DNA from: Pseudodesulfovibrio portus
Lineage (GTDB): Bacteria; Desulfobacterota; Desulfovibrionia; Desulfovibrionales; Desulfovibrionaceae
Direction of reading: 5' to 3'
DNA: 64,000 bases
Assembly (NCBI RefSeq): GCF_026000375.1
Contig: NZ_AP026708.1
Span: 498,501-562,500 of the forward strand
Part shown: positions 1 to 8,732 of the stretch, in pieces
Layout of the letters: each line of letters starts with the position of its first letter
How positions within the stretch are numbered: position 1 is the first letter of the stretch
The notes under the pieces: model-generated
Told to the model about the DNA's origin: nothing
Databases searched by the model: none
What the model saw: the letters and a program-made list of their open reading frames with translations, nothing else
Made by a program: the position numbers and the translations under genes

Positions 1-833
1 GCTTCTTCCTCTGGGGAGCGCTCAAGCTCTTCGGCTTCGGGTACCGGCTGGTCCGTACGCGCGGCGACCAGCGCCCGCCCCGGAGCGACGCGATCAACCG
101 TTGGCTCCACGCTGACGTGGCCGACGCCGTGGTGGTCACCAACCGCCGCATGGCCGATTATTTCCTGCACAAGATGCGCACCCCGGGCCATGGGTTATGG
201 CTCATCCACGGCGGAGTGGACACGGCCAAATTTCATTTCGATCCCGAAGGACGGGAACGTGTCCGCAAGGAATTCGGCTTCGGCCCGGACGACCTGGTCG
301 TGGGCCTGCTCGGCCGCTTCGACCGCGTCAAGGGACACAAGGAGCTCATCGAGGCCGTGGCCGCGCTGCAGAAAAGGGGCAGGGACAACCTCAAGCTCTT
401 CCTTATCGGCTTCGACACGGCCATGACCGCCTCGGAGATCGAGACGCACATCCGTGAAAACGGGATTGAGGACATCACCCGCATCAGCGGCAGGCGGGAC
501 GACGTGGGGGCCTGCATCAGCGCGCTGGACATCGGCGTGGTCGCCTCCCTGTGGTCCGAGGCCATTGCCCGGTCGGCCCTGGAGATCATGGCCGCCGACC
601 GCCCCCTGGTCTCCACGGACGTGGGCGTCATGCCCGACCTGACGGCCCCGTCCATGCTGGTTGCGCCCGAAGACGCAAGAGGCCTGGCTGACACCATCGC
701 CAAACTGGCCGACAACGCCCCGTTGCGCGAGGAAGTCCTGGCCGCGCAAAAACGCACCATGTCGCAACTGACCCTGGAGGAGTTCCTGAAACGGACCCTC
801 AACCTCTACCAGAGCCTCATTCAGGGGTCGTGA
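1..833 (+). CDS. Glycosyltransferase, GT4-like, 5' end outside window
   Basis: The reading frame is open from base 3 and shows 276 C-terminal residues, so the gene begins upstream of the window. The motif LLGRFDRVKGH is the usual start of the second Rossmann half of GT-B glycosyltransferases. A later SEAIARSALE stretch gives the E-x7-E pattern that binds the nucleotide-sugar donor in family GT4. The enzyme probably transfers a sugar from an NDP-sugar in LPS or another surface glycan at the cytoplasmic face of the membrane. Acceptor and sugar cannot be read from the sequence. It converges with the lytic transglycosylase gene after a 10-base gap, and no clear terminator lies between them. Confidence 0.85.
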   Translation, partial: FFLWGALKLFGFGYRLVRTRGDQRPPRSDAINRWLHADVADAVVVTNRRMADYFLHKMRTPGHGLWLIHGGVDTAKFHFDPEGRERVRKEFGFGPDDLVVGLLGRFDRVKGHKELIEAVAALQKRGRDNLKLFLIGFDTAMTASEIETHIRENGIEDITRISGRRDDVGACISALDIGVVASLWSEAIARSALEIMAADRPLVSTDVGVMPDLTAPSMLVAPEDARGLADTIAKLADNAPLREEVLAAQKRTMSQLTLEEFLKRTLNLYQSLIQGS

Positions 834-843
834 CCGGCGCGGT

Positions 844-1752
844 TCACCCGCCGAACAATTCCTTTGTTTTCCTGATTCTCTCGGCCACGGCCAGAATGGT
901 CATGGCATAGCTGTCCGAATGGTTGTAGCGATACAACACCTTGTGCATCGCCTCGTCGGAAAGGCCCGGCTTCCACCCGTGGCTGGCCAGGAAGTTGGCC
1001 ATGGAGTGCAATACGTCACGCGTCTCGAACAGATTGATCTTGCCGTCGCCATTGCCGTCTCGGCCATAGTACTCGGCGCTGGACGGGACGAACTGGCACT
1101 GGCCTATGGCCCCGTAGACCGAACTGGGAATGGACAGCGGGTCCTGCCCGTTCTTGCGTGCGTAGCGGATCAGGGCCTTGAGCTCATCATACCCCCACTG
1201 GGCCTTCTGCTCCGTCCGCTTGAGCAGCCACTGCATGGTCTTGTCGGAGATGTCGGTACGCTCGATATGGCTTTTGATCAGCGAAAAATCGCGGGACAGG
1301 GCCATGGAGGCCAGGATGGTGAACCCGTTGTAATCGCCCACGGTCATGCCCAGCCGGGACTCCACCAGGAGCAGCGCCGTCAGGACCTCGCCCGGCACGC
1401 CGTACCGCTCACGGATGTCCGCGAATTCGGCCCGATGTTCCCGATAGTAGGCATAGGCCCCGGCGATGAGCAGCGGATTGAGGTAGCGTCCCATGACCTC
1501 CGGCTCCCTGGCCGGCGCCGCACCCACGGCCGACAACCTGGCGTTGAGCAGGACGTTCATCTTGCGGGCCATGATGTCCGGGGAATATTCCAGGTCCGGG
1601 CTGGAAAAAAGATAGGAGACATACGTCCGGTCGAATCCGTCGTCCACCAGCCGGTCGATCAAGGGCTGCCACAGCCCCCCCGCCCTGCCCGGCAACGCGA
1701 GGGACACAACGAAAAACGCGGCCAGCGATGTGACGATGGCCGCGCGTTTCAT
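844..1752 (-). CDS. Lytic murein transglycosylase, MltB/SLT_2 type
   Basis: This is a periplasmic enzyme that cleaves the glycan strands of peptidoglycan non-hydrolytically. The start is placed at the ATG at 1752, which gives MKRAAIVTS followed by a hydrophobic signal peptide ending near GRAGG. A longer frame to 1794 would put 14 polar residues before the signal and overlap the upstream gene. VLTALLLVESRLG carries the presumed catalytic Glu of the MltB fold, and YGAIGQCQFVPSS matches the family motif. A DGNGDGKINLFE loop looks like an EF-hand-type calcium site, as known in MltB/Slt35. Length is 302 residues. It lies 19 bases after the dual-CXXC gene and probably shares its transcript with the TolC gene. 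Confidence 0.88.
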   Translation of the reverse strand: MKRAAIVTSLAAFFVVSLALPGRAGGLWQPLIDRLVDDGFDRTYVSYLFSSPDLEYSPDIMARKMNVLLNARLSAVGAAPAREPEVMGRYLNPLLIAGAYAYYREHRAEFADIRERYGVPGEVLTALLLVESRLGMTVGDYNGFTILASMALSRDFSLIKSHIERTDISDKTMQWLLKRTEQKAQWGYDELKALIRYARKNGQDPLSIPSSVYGAIGQCQFVPSSAEYYGRDGNGDGKINLFETRDVLHSMANFLASHGWKPGLSDEAMHKVLYRYNHSDSYAMTILAVAERIRKTKELFGG

Positions 1753-1771
1753 GCGCTCTGTGAGCGATCGA

Positions 1772-1939
1772 TCAAATTCGATCCATTGGGACAAACCCCA
1801 TTTCCTCCTCGAAATCCTCGTCCATCTTGGCCGAGAACTTCCCGAGATCGTAGACCGCGCCGCAGGACGGGCAGCGCAGGGTCACTTCCCTGCACCCACG
1901 GTAGGCGGCCAGGTCGAGGCCGCATTTCTCGCATTCCAT
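1772..1939 (-). CDS. Dual-CXXC small zinc-ribbon-like protein
   Basis: This 55-residue protein has CEKC near the start and CPSC near residue 25, the arrangement of the dual CXXC motif small (seleno)protein family known from Desulfovibrio-type bacteria. Some family members are recalled to carry selenocysteine; here all four positions are Cys codons. The conserved-looking tail ends EEEMGFVPMDRI. The ATG at 1939 is preferred because GGAAGG lies eight bases upstream. A longer frame from 1978 would overlap the end of the TolC gene region and adds a basic tail of doubtful value. The function is unknown; metal binding or thiol redox is likely. It sits between the TolC-like and transglycosylase genes on the same strand. 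Confidence 0.75.
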   Translation of the reverse strand: MECEKCGLDLAAYRGCREVTLRCPSCGAVYDLGKFSAKMDEDFEEEMGFVPMDRI

Positions 1940-1984
1940 GCCACGGGCCTTCCAGGTCCGTTTTCGAGCGGAGAACATATGAAC

Positions 1985-3346
1985 CTACTTGGCTTCAAGG
2001 AGGCCGTGGTTCTTTTCGCCCATGGCCACGTACAGGGCGGAGACGGCAGTACCGTGATCGGCCATGGCCTGGGAAAGCTGGGCCTCGCTCGAGGTCAGCC
2101 GCTCCTGGGCGTTGAGCACTTCGGTGTTGGTGCCGACCTGGGCCTGATACCGGGCCACGGCCATGCGGTAGGCCTCCTCGGCAGCGGCCACGGACTTGTC
2201 GGCCACGTCGATGCGGTCAGCCGCTTCCTGAATGTTCAGGAGGGCGCGCTTGACCTCGAAACCGGCGTTGAGACGGGTGTTTTCCAGTTCCGCCTGCACC
2301 TGCTTGACCGTCTCGGAAGCCCGCTTGGCGTTGAAGAAATCGGAGCCGGACTCGAACAGGGACATGGAAGCGGAGACGCCCGCAGTCCAGTATTCGGAGG
2401 ACCGGTGGGTATAGCTTCCGCCGCCGTTCAGATCCGGGTCGGTGCCTCGGTTGGAGTAATTCCAGGTGCCGTCCACGGTCGGATAGAATTTGGACTGGGA
2501 AATGGTGGCATCCTTCTCGGCGATCTCAACGGATTTCTGGCCGATGACCAGATCGGGACGGGCCTTGTAGGCGCGATCCAAACACTCCTTGAGCGTCAGC
2601 CCGAAGGGAATGCTCTTCAGTTCGCCCACGTACTCCACCTCGGTCTCGATGGGGATGTTCAGCAGCGTGTTCAACTGCGCTTCCTGGGTGGAGACGTTGT
2701 TGCGCGCGGTGAGCAGCACCTGACGGGCGGAGGCCAGATCGACCTCGGCATCCAGAACCTCGGCCTTGGGCCGCAATCCCACGTCGTAGAAGGCGCTGAT
2801 GACCTGCAGCTGGGATTCCAGCCGGGCCACGGAGTCTTCGGCGGACTTCACGTCCATGCGCGCCTTGAGCAGGGAAAGGAAATTCGACTGCACGTTCTTG
2901 ATGAGGGTCAACTCCACGTTGCTCAGCGACGCCTCGGTGGATTCCTCGGCCAACGCGGCCTTCTGGTACGCGGCCAGCAGGGCGAAGCCGTGGAACACAG
3001 GCTGGGAGGCGGAAAGGGAGCCGACCCAGTCGGAATGCTCGCCGCCGTATGTGCTCTTCCTATTGTAATGAGTCCACCCATAGGAAGTGGACAGCGAAGG
3101 ACCGAAATCACCCATGGCTGAATAGGTGCCGTAGCCGGCGCCCTTGAGCTGGGCCCGGATCGCGGTCATGGCCGGATTCTGATCCAGGGCGCGCTTCACG
3201 CACCGTTCGAGATCAAAGGGGCCTGAGACCTCTACACTCTTCCCGTCCGCCATGGCGGGGTCGGCGTCCTGTGCCGCAGCGGGGATGGAAATCATCACCA
3301 GAGCGACGAATACCAAGAAGAATGAGAAAAACCGTTTGCGGTTCAT
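1985..3346 (-). CDS. TolC-family outer membrane efflux protein
   Basis: The 453-residue product starts with a signal peptide (MNRKRFFSFFLVF through AAAQDA). It carries two repeats of the long-helix plus beta-strand TolC/OEP pattern: the first begins at FDLERCVKRALDQNP and the second at LTLKECLDRAYKARPDLV. These proteins trimerise as outer membrane channels for type I secretion or RND and MFS efflux pumps. No adaptor or inner membrane pump is adjacent, so the substrate is unknown. AGGA lies eight bases before the ATG. The neighbours downstream are the dual-CXXC protein and the lytic transglycosylase; a transglycosylase next to a trans-envelope channel could be functional, but this is inference. 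Confidence 0.88.
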   Translation of the reverse strand: MNRKRFFSFFLVFVALVMISIPAAAQDADPAMADGKSVEVSGPFDLERCVKRALDQNPAMTAIRAQLKGAGYGTYSAMGDFGPSLSTSYGWTHYNRKSTYGGEHSDWVGSLSASQPVFHGFALLAAYQKAALAEESTEASLSNVELTLIKNVQSNFLSLLKARMDVKSAEDSVARLESQLQVISAFYDVGLRPKAEVLDAEVDLASARQVLLTARNNVSTQEAQLNTLLNIPIETEVEYVGELKSIPFGLTLKECLDRAYKARPDLVIGQKSVEIAEKDATISQSKFYPTVDGTWNYSNRGTDPDLNGGGSYTHRSSEYWTAGVSASMSLFESGSDFFNAKRASETVKQVQAELENTRLNAGFEVKRALLNIQEAADRIDVADKSVAAAEEAYRMAVARYQAQVGTNTEVLNAQERLTSSEAQLSQAMADHGTAVSALYVAMGEKNHGLLEAK

Positions 3347-3450
3347 AAATGAATTCCTATTTGCGTCTCAAGGGTTCTGTTGCATCAGCAACGAATCAAC
3401 ATCCCATTCATTAGCAACTCTCTTTCGAGGCTGCAACCCAAAACACCTGT

Positions 3451-4236
3451 TCATTTTCGCAAATTCGCGCAGTCCGAGGGATCGCCCTGCAATTTTTCCA
3501 GGGTGTGACGGAGCGTGGGCAACAGCGGCTCCAGGCACTCGGCCACGGCCTTGGGGCTGCCGGGCATGTTGACGATGACGGCCTGCCCCAACGTCCCGGC
3601 AACTGCCCGCGAGATGGCCCCGTGCGGCGTCTTGGCAAGGCTGGCGGCGGTCATGGCCCGCTCGAATCCGGGCAGCCGTTTTTCGATCACCGCCAGCGTC
3701 GCCTCGGGTGTGATGTCGCGCGGAGCAACGCCGGTGCCGCCGGTGGTCATGATCAGGTCGAACCCCTGATTCAGGGCCAGGTCGGCCAACAGCCCCTTGA
3801 GCTGGCCGGTCTCGTCGGGGATGACGAATCCCTGGACAACGGCCAGATCAAGCGTATCGCCCACGGCCTTGCCGATGAGGGGGCCGGACTCGTCCACCCG
3901 CTCGCCGCGCGCGCCCTTGTCGCTCAGAGTGATCCAGGCCAGGGCGTATCCGGCCCTGGTGACGGCGCAAACATAGTCGCCCGCCGGAACTTCGGTTTCC
4001 GCACGGAGCAGGTAGACGGGCGTGGACCGTGAACCGGCCTCACCCGGCAGCCAGCCCATGGACAGGACCAGCAGGGATGCGTCGTCGTCGGTCAGCCGGT
4101 CGCCCACGCGCAGGGAGGTGTATGCTCCGGTCGAAGCCGCGCCCGCCGGGGCAACCCCTCCGGCAGCGTAAAGGGAAACGGTGTCGCCGGTCCCGGCGGC
4201 TTGTGACAGATTCAGCGTGATATTGGTATCGGACAT
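3451..4236 (-). CDS. MogA/MoaB-family molybdopterin adenylyltransferase with N-terminal extension
   Basis: The C-terminal part (about residues 100-255) has the MogA fold signatures: TTGGTGVAPRD, the acidic substrate-site region TPEATL, and MPGSPKA. MogA activates molybdopterin by adenylylation before metal insertion into molybdenum or tungsten enzymes such as formate dehydrogenase. The first 100 residues do not belong to MogA and contain VYLLRAETEVPAGDYVCAVT. This extension may bind a pterin or act as a separate lid domain; I do not recognise it. The gene lies 18 bases after the DUF1614 gene, so the two are probably co-transcribed. Confidence 0.82.
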   Translation of the reverse strand: MSDTNITLNLSQAAGTGDTVSLYAAGGVAPAGAASTGAYTSLRVGDRLTDDDASLLVLSMGWLPGEAGSRSTPVYLLRAETEVPAGDYVCAVTRAGYALAWITLSDKGARGERVDESGPLIGKAVGDTLDLAVVQGFVIPDETGQLKGLLADLALNQGFDLIMTTGGTGVAPRDITPEATLAVIEKRLPGFERAMTAASLAKTPHGAISRAVAGTLGQAVIVNMPGSPKAVAECLEPLLPTLRHTLEKLQGDPSDCANLRK

Positions 4237-4254
4237 GATTTCTCCAGATTGGAA

Positions 4255-4989
4255 TCAGGCGAGCAGGACGGACAGGATGCCTGCCACGAAAACGCCGCCA
4301 AAGGTGCCGGGGCCGCCGATGACGACCAGGGGCGTGCCCACGGAATTGCGGAACCGCCTGGTCATGAGCGGAATCAGATTGCCGCCGAGAATCGCCCCCA
4401 TGGTCCCCGACACATAGGCGGCCACGGGCCGAAACGGCTCGGGAACGAAGAAATAAACGCACAGAAAGGTGATCAGCGCGGGCAGCACCAGGGGGATGCG
4501 CATGCCGGTCAGGGCGTCGGGCTTGGCCATGGCGTAACACCCTCCGGCCACCATGATCAGGACGAACCCGATCCACGGATACACTCCGTCCGCCTGGAAG
4601 ACCATGTGCTGGCGGATGAGAAAGGTGACGCTCAGAAGAAACGGAAGGATCAGCCCGCCTGCATTGACGGCGAAGACCTGCTTCCTCAATTCGCTCTCCG
4701 GCTCCTGCTCGATACGCACGGGCCTGCCCGCCTCGTCCATGCCGAACTGCATCAGGCGAGGACCGGAGACCACCACCAGCCGCTCGCTGGTGTAGACCGG
4801 GATATTGACCATCCGCCCCACCAGGATGGCGATGAGCATGAGCACGCCCTGAGCCGGGGTCAGGCCGAGCTTGGAGAAGGCCTCGGCCACCATGGACACG
4901 GGCAGGAATACGAACAGGAAGAACAGGGCGACCATGAACAGCAGAGCCGAAACAACGCCGCCGGAAAACTGGAAATACGGTTTCATCAT
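4255..4989 (-). CDS. DUF1614-family integral membrane protein
   Basis: The product has about 244 residues and roughly seven hydrophobic segments. The family-typical motifs are [18 protein letters not shown] and the C-terminal [16 protein letters not shown]. The ATG at 4989 is preferred because AAGGTG precedes it by a normal distance; a TTG at 5013 is possible but lacks a site. The biochemical function of DUF1614 proteins is unknown to me. It is coupled to the mogA-like gene, but no molybdenum transport motif is visible. Confidence 0.75.
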   Translation of the reverse strand: MMKPYFQFSGGVVSALLFMVALFFLFVFLPVSMVAEAFSKLGLTPAQGVLMLIAILVGRMVNIPVYTSERLVVVSGPRLMQFGMDEAGRPVRIEQEPESELRKQVFAVNAGGLILPFLLSVTFLIRQHMVFQADGVYPWIGFVLIMVAGGCYAMAKPDALTGMRIPLVLPALITFLCVYFFVPEPFRPVAAYVSGTMGAILGGNLIPLMTRRFRNSVGTPLVVIGGPGTFGGVFVAGILSVLLA

Positions 4990-5020
4990 ATACACCTTGT
5001 GAGGCTCCGCCAAAAGCCGG

Positions 5021-5050
5021 TTGCTTTTTCTTTTATCCCGGACCTATACT
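5021..5050 (+). promoter_or_regulatory. Candidate sigma70-type promoter for rfbA
   Basis: TTGCTT at 5021-5026 and TATACT at 5045-5050 are separated by 18 bases. The predicted start of transcription is near 5057, about 65 bases before the rfbA ATG. This is a pattern match only. Confidence 0.45.
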
Positions 5051-5123
5051 GTCGCGGAGTCCATGTAGGTTGGGATGTATCCTAACTCAAAAACGAAGTA
5101 AATCACAGCACCATGAGGCGCTC

Positions 5124-6005
5124 ATGAAAGGCATCATCCTCGCGGGCGGGTCCGGCACCCGGCTCCACCCCCTGACACGGGTCGTCAGCAAGCAGCTTTT
5201 GCCCGTCTACGACAAGCCCATGATCTACTACCCGTTGTCCACGCTCATGCTGGCGAACATCCGGGACATCCTGATCATCTCCACCCCGCACGATCTGCCC
5301 GGCTTCCGGAAACTCCTGGGCGACGGCTCCCAACTCGGACTGAATCTCACCTATCGCGAGCAGCCCTCCCCGGACGGGCTGGCCCAGGCATTCATCATCG
5401 GCGAGGAGTTCATCGGCGACGACACCGTCTGCCTGGTGCTGGGCGACAACATCTTCTACGGCCACGGGCTGGGCTCCATGCTGCAGTCAGCAGGCTCGCT
5501 GACCAAGGGAGGCCTCGTGTTCGCCTACATGGTCAAGGACCCGGAACGGTACGGCGTGGTGGAATTCGACCGCAGCTACAAGGCCCTGTCCATCGAGGAA
5601 AAGCCGCAGCATCCCAAGTCGAAATACGCGGTCACCGGCCTCTACTTCTACGACAACGACGTCATCGAAATGGCCAAATCCCTTTCGCCCTCCCCGCGCG
5701 GCGAGCTGGAGATCACGGATATCAACAGGCTGTACCTCCAACGCGGCGACCTGGAGGTCCAGACCCTGGGCCGGGGCTATGCCTGGCTGGACATGGGCAC
5801 CCATGAATCCCTGCACGGGGCCGCCAACTTCGTGCGCGCCGTCCAGGAACGGCAGGGGTACGTCATCTCCAGCCCCGAAGAGATCGCCTACCGGCTGGGG
5901 TTCATCGACCGCAAACAGCTTGAAACCCTCGGCACCGCCATGAGCAACAACGACTACGGCAAGTACCTGCTCGAAGTCGCCAAGGAAGAGCCCGGCTGGT
6001 CGTGA
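5124..6005 (+). CDS. rfbA: Glucose-1-phosphate thymidylyltransferase
   Basis: The enzyme makes dTDP-glucose from dTTP and glucose-1-phosphate, the first step to dTDP-rhamnose and other deoxysugars. The start at 5124 gives [19 protein letters not shown], the nucleotide-binding signature, and a 293-residue product of standard RfbA length. Other family motifs are [10 protein letters not shown] and the C-terminal region ending [13 protein letters not shown]. Eighteen in-frame codons further upstream are dismissed. rfbB, rfbC and rfbD are not in the window, so later steps must be encoded elsewhere. A hairpin terminator follows. Confidence 0.95.
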   Translation: MKGIILAGGSGTRLHPLTRVVSKQLLPVYDKPMIYYPLSTLMLANIRDILIISTPHDLPGFRKLLGDGSQLGLNLTYREQPSPDGLAQAFIIGEEFIGDDTVCLVLGDNIFYGHGLGSMLQSAGSLTKGGLVFAYMVKDPERYGVVEFDRSYKALSIEEKPQHPKSKYAVTGLYFYDNDVIEMAKSLSPSPRGELEITDINRLYLQRGDLEVQTLGRGYAWLDMGTHESLHGAANFVRAVQERQGYVISSPEEIAYRLGFIDRKQLETLGTAMSNNDYGKYLLEVAKEEPGWS

Positions 6006-6059
6006 GGCAATAGAAAACCGCTTTTCCCGCAGGAAAAACGGTCGTCTACGAAATATGAA

Positions 6060-6086
6060 GACGCGGCCTTAAGGTCGCGTTTTTTC
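6060..6086 (+). terminator. Rho-independent terminator after rfbA
   Basis: An eight-base stem (ACGCGGCC with GGTCGCGT, one G-T pair) encloses a TTAA loop and is followed by six T residues. Confidence 0.85.
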
Positions 6087-6089
6087 TTT

Positions 6090-6233
6090 CTAGTGGTGGT
6101 CTTCGCTCATGGCCTCACGCACGCGGATGATACCGATGGTGATGATCCATGCCATGTAGATGAAAATCAGGGACACGCCGACAAAGCCGGGGCCGGAGCT
6201 GTGTGCCATTCCGGAAAGCAGTTCGCCAATCAT
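6090..6233 (-). CDS. 47-residue single-span membrane protein
   Basis: This short gene reads MIGELLSGMAHSSG, then a hydrophobic segment (about residues 17-38, GFVGVSLIFIYMAWIITIG), then a charged tail RVREAMSEDHH. GAGGAGG lies a few bases before the ATG, close to an ideal ribosome-binding site. Codon third positions are GC-rich, as in neighbouring genes. Orientation would place the tail in the cytoplasm by the positive-inside rule. I do not recognise the family; such proteins often serve as small subunits of transporters or respiratory complexes. It is convergent with rfbA and divergent from the PilZ gene. Confidence 0.7.
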   Translation of the reverse strand: MIGELLSGMAHSSGPGFVGVSLIFIYMAWIITIGIIRVREAMSEDHH

Positions 6234-6432
6234 GATAGTCCTCCTCGATCAACCCGCTTTAAGCTTGAAAAGATGATTCTTCTTGCCCCCCAAACCGGGT
6301 TTTTGTCAACCCCAATCACAAAAATCCGGCATCGATTTTAACCCTATGACCCCGGTATGCTTGTCAGACCCGGTTCTTTGCCATACTATTCGTCACCAAC
6401 TAACTGTGGCCTTCAATTCAAGCGGTGACACC

Positions 6433-7041
6433 ATGGGTATATTCGACGCTTTCACAGCTCTTTTCTCCAAGTCTGGCAAGGGACCGAAAAAAAAGAAAAA
6501 AGCGGGCGGCAAAAAAGGCGCGTCCAAGAAAAAGGCGTCCACCGCGCACTCCGATTCCGAGACCACCATCAAACTGGCGGCCAAGGCCAAGGGCCGGAAA
6601 AAATCCCAGGAAATCCACGCCGACCCCATCGACGAGGCCGCCCTCGGATTCAGCATCTCCCTCAAGGGAGAAAACGAACAGGCCAAGAAACGCAGCGCCA
6701 TCCGCATCACGGTCAAGGGGCTGGCCGTCCGCATCCCCCGTCTCAAAAAGATCTTCAAGGCATCGGACATCAGCGCCACAGGACTGGGCTTTTTCTTTGA
6801 GAAACCCCGCATCAAGGCGGGCGTGGAACTCAAGATGGACATCATCCTGGACAAGAAGATCGTGGCCAAGAACGTGATCTGCAAGGTCAGACGCCACGAG
6901 AAAGGCCAGGTGGGCTGCCGGTTCGTGGACCTCGACCGCGCCCAGGACGATGCGGTCAACAAGGTCGTTCTGCTGGGTCAGAAACAGATGGCCGAACGCA
7001 AGAAAGCCAAAAAGGACCGGGAATTCAAGATCCCGACCTAA
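6433..7041 (+). CDS. PilZ-domain protein with basic N-terminal tail
   Basis: The 202-residue protein starts MGIFDAFTALFSKSGKG. A lysine-rich low-complexity tail follows (roughly residues 15-60), then a PilZ domain. The c-di-GMP-binding pattern is visible as KKRSAIR (R-x3-R type) and DISATGLGF (D/N-x-S-x-x-G). The tail could bind nucleic acid, lipid or an acidic partner. PilZ proteins usually relay c-di-GMP to motility or exopolysaccharide machinery. The ATG at 6433 is chosen because the upstream in-frame stretch is non-coding in character. Its end overlaps the convergent gene by four bases. Confidence 0.8.
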   Translation: MGIFDAFTALFSKSGKGPKKKKKAGGKKGASKKKASTAHSDSETTIKLAAKAKGRKKSQEIHADPIDEAALGFSISLKGENEQAKKRSAIRITVKGLAVRIPRLKKIFKASDISATGLGFFFEKPRIKAGVELKMDIILDKKIVAKNVICKVRRHEKGQVGCRFVDLDRAQDDAVNKVVLLGQKQMAERKKAKKDREFKIPT

Positions 7042-7409
7042 ATCCCCTTCCGCAATTCCGCAATAAAGGTTTCGAGATCGTTGGGCTCGCCGGGCTGGTG
7101 GTCCTCCGGATAGAGCAGCGCGGTCATGAAGAACACGCTGCCGATGCGCAAGGCCGTTGCCGCGCTGGAGGCGAACCGTTCCAGTCGGTCGTCGATGTTC
7201 CGCCCCAGGTCGCCTCCTATGGCCTTGGTCAAGGGCGCGGCCCTGGTCCCGAGCGAGGCCAGAAGCTCGGCCTTCTTTTCCAGCTTGGCCTGGAAGGCGG
7301 TCTGCCCGCCCTCGGCCATGGCGGCGTCGCCCTCGGCCTCGAGTTGCTTGACCCTGGCGTTGGCCTCTTCGAGGAAATCCATCAATTCCTTCAATGCATC
7401 TTCAGACAT
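7038..7409 (-). CDS. Conserved hypothetical protein, 123 residues
   Basis: The product starts MSEDALKELMDFLEEANARVKQLEAEGD. It is helical in character, with a likely coiled coil over the first 55 residues and an amphipathic second half ending LETFIAELRKGI. GGGAG precedes the ATG at 7409; a longer frame to 7580 crosses what looks like a promoter and is rejected. No catalytic motif or family was recognised. It is divergent from the RdgC-like pair and convergent with the PilZ gene. Confidence 0.65.
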   Translation of the reverse strand: MSEDALKELMDFLEEANARVKQLEAEGDAAMAEGGQTAFQAKLEKKAELLASLGTRAAPLTKAIGGDLGRNIDDRLERFASSAATALRIGSVFFMTALLYPEDHQPGEPNDLETFIAELRKGI

Positions 7410-7572
7410 CCCGGTGCTCCCTTTTCCGCCGAGTGTAGCGCGTGAAGACGCGCAAAACAAGAGCACGATCACAGCCTTGAGCAAACGTTCAGCAGGGGGA
7501 ATTCCCTTTACAGAACCGGCAATAGATTTTACCTCTATACCCCTTCCCACGAGATGAAATAAGGAGACTCCC

Positions 7573-8187
7573 TTGAGCATACTTTCCGCCAGCCTCGGGC
7601 TGACCCGCTACCGCATCATTGAGGACGTGCCCGACGAACTGCTCCGCCAGGTGCCTGACAAGTTGAAGCAATTCTGCATGGTCGACATCGACGGCACGGC
7701 CGACGAACGGTCCTTCGGCTGGACCAACATGGACGACATGCTCGACATGAACTGGACCCAGTCCCCGCCGGAAAAAGGCGAGTACCTGACCTTCTCGCTC
7801 CGGCTCGACACCCGGCGCATCCCGCCCGCAGTGCTCAAGAAGCACAACACCATCGCGCTGAACAAGGAACTTGCGCACAACAAGGAACAGGGCAAGAATT
7901 TCGTCTCCCGCGACCGCAAGCGGGAAATCAAGGAGCAGGTGACGCTCAGGCTGCGCGCCCGCAGCCTGCCCATCCCGGCGGTCTTCGACATCGTCTGGAA
8001 CCCCACGGCGAACCGGATATACCTGTCCACCACCAACGCCAAGGTCTGCGCCCTGTTCGAGGACCATTTCGCCATGACCTTCGACCTTCACCTGGAGCCG
8101 CTGACTCCGTTCTTCATGGCCATGGACGTCCTCGGCGAAGACGCCGCGCCCAAACTCGAAAACCTCGACCCCACCATCTTCGTGTAA
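7573..8187 (+). CDS. RdgC-like protein, N-terminal half
   Basis: The 204-residue protein resembles the first two-thirds of RdgC, a ring-shaped DNA-binding protein that modulates RecA recombination. Shared features are the VPDKLKQFCMVDIDGTADERSFGW-type opening, the basic RDRKREIKEQV helix, and the VFDIVWNP...IYLSTTNAKVCALFEDHF segment. It ends at LDPTIFV, where one-piece RdgC proteins continue. The next gene appears to supply that continuation. An AAGGAG site precedes the ATG. Ten bases separate the two genes. Recognition is by motif memory and moderate. Confidence 0.65.
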   Translation: MSILSASLGLTRYRIIEDVPDELLRQVPDKLKQFCMVDIDGTADERSFGWTNMDDMLDMNWTQSPPEKGEYLTFSLRLDTRRIPPAVLKKHNTIALNKELAHNKEQGKNFVSRDRKREIKEQVTLRLRARSLPIPAVFDIVWNPTANRIYLSTTNAKVCALFEDHFAMTFDLHLEPLTPFFMAMDVLGEDAAPKLENLDPTIFV

Positions 8188-8197
8188 GGAGCGCGCC

Positions 8198-8719
8198 ATG
8201 GACCTGTCACTCGTAGAACGCGAAAACACCCTGCTCGGCCAGGATTTCCTGACCTGGCTCTGGTACAAGACCGACTCGGATTCCGTCCTGTTCAAGCTTG
8301 CCGACAACCGGACCTTCACCCTGCACATGGAACAGAAACTCTCGGTCCAGGGGGGCGAGGGCGAGACCAAGGCCACGGCCACGGTGACCAGCCCGGCCGG
8401 GGAGCTGTCCGAAGCCAAGACGGGCCTGTCCACCGGCAAGAAGGTGCACAAGGCGCAACTGCTCTTTGCCATGGACCAGGACGACTGGCTGGTCACGGTC
8501 AGCGCCTCGGACTTCAGCCTGTCCGGCCTGAAGACGCCCAAGATATCCACCAAGGACGACGAGGGCGACGACCCGGACGCCAAGTTCCTGGAAAAATTCT
8601 TTCTGGTGGAACGCTGCCTGGAAATGTTCGACGTGGTCTACACCGAGTTCCTCAAGCTGCGCATGAGCAAGGCGTGGAACGAGGAAGCGGCCCGGGTCAA
8701 GCTCTGGATCAACGGGTAA
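8198..8719 (+). CDS. RdgC-like protein, C-terminal half (separate gene)
   Basis: The 173-residue product begins MDLSLVERENTLLGQDFLTWLWYKTD. The FLTWLW motif is typical of the C-terminal domain of larger RdgC-like proteins. The middle holds a VQGGEGETKATATV strand-rich part and the end a helical VERCLEMFDVVYTEFLKLR stretch. It follows the N-terminal half by ten bases with its own start at the ATG at 8198 (AAGGAGCGCGCC leader). A split rather than a frameshift is likely, since both halves have clean starts and stops. Confidence 0.6.
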   Translation: MDLSLVERENTLLGQDFLTWLWYKTDSDSVLFKLADNRTFTLHMEQKLSVQGGEGETKATATVTSPAGELSEAKTGLSTGKKVHKAQLLFAMDQDDWLVTVSASDFSLSGLKTPKISTKDDEGDDPDAKFLEKFFLVERCLEMFDVVYTEFLKLRMSKAWNEEAARVKLWING

Positions 8720-8732
8720 CCGCCGAAAGATC

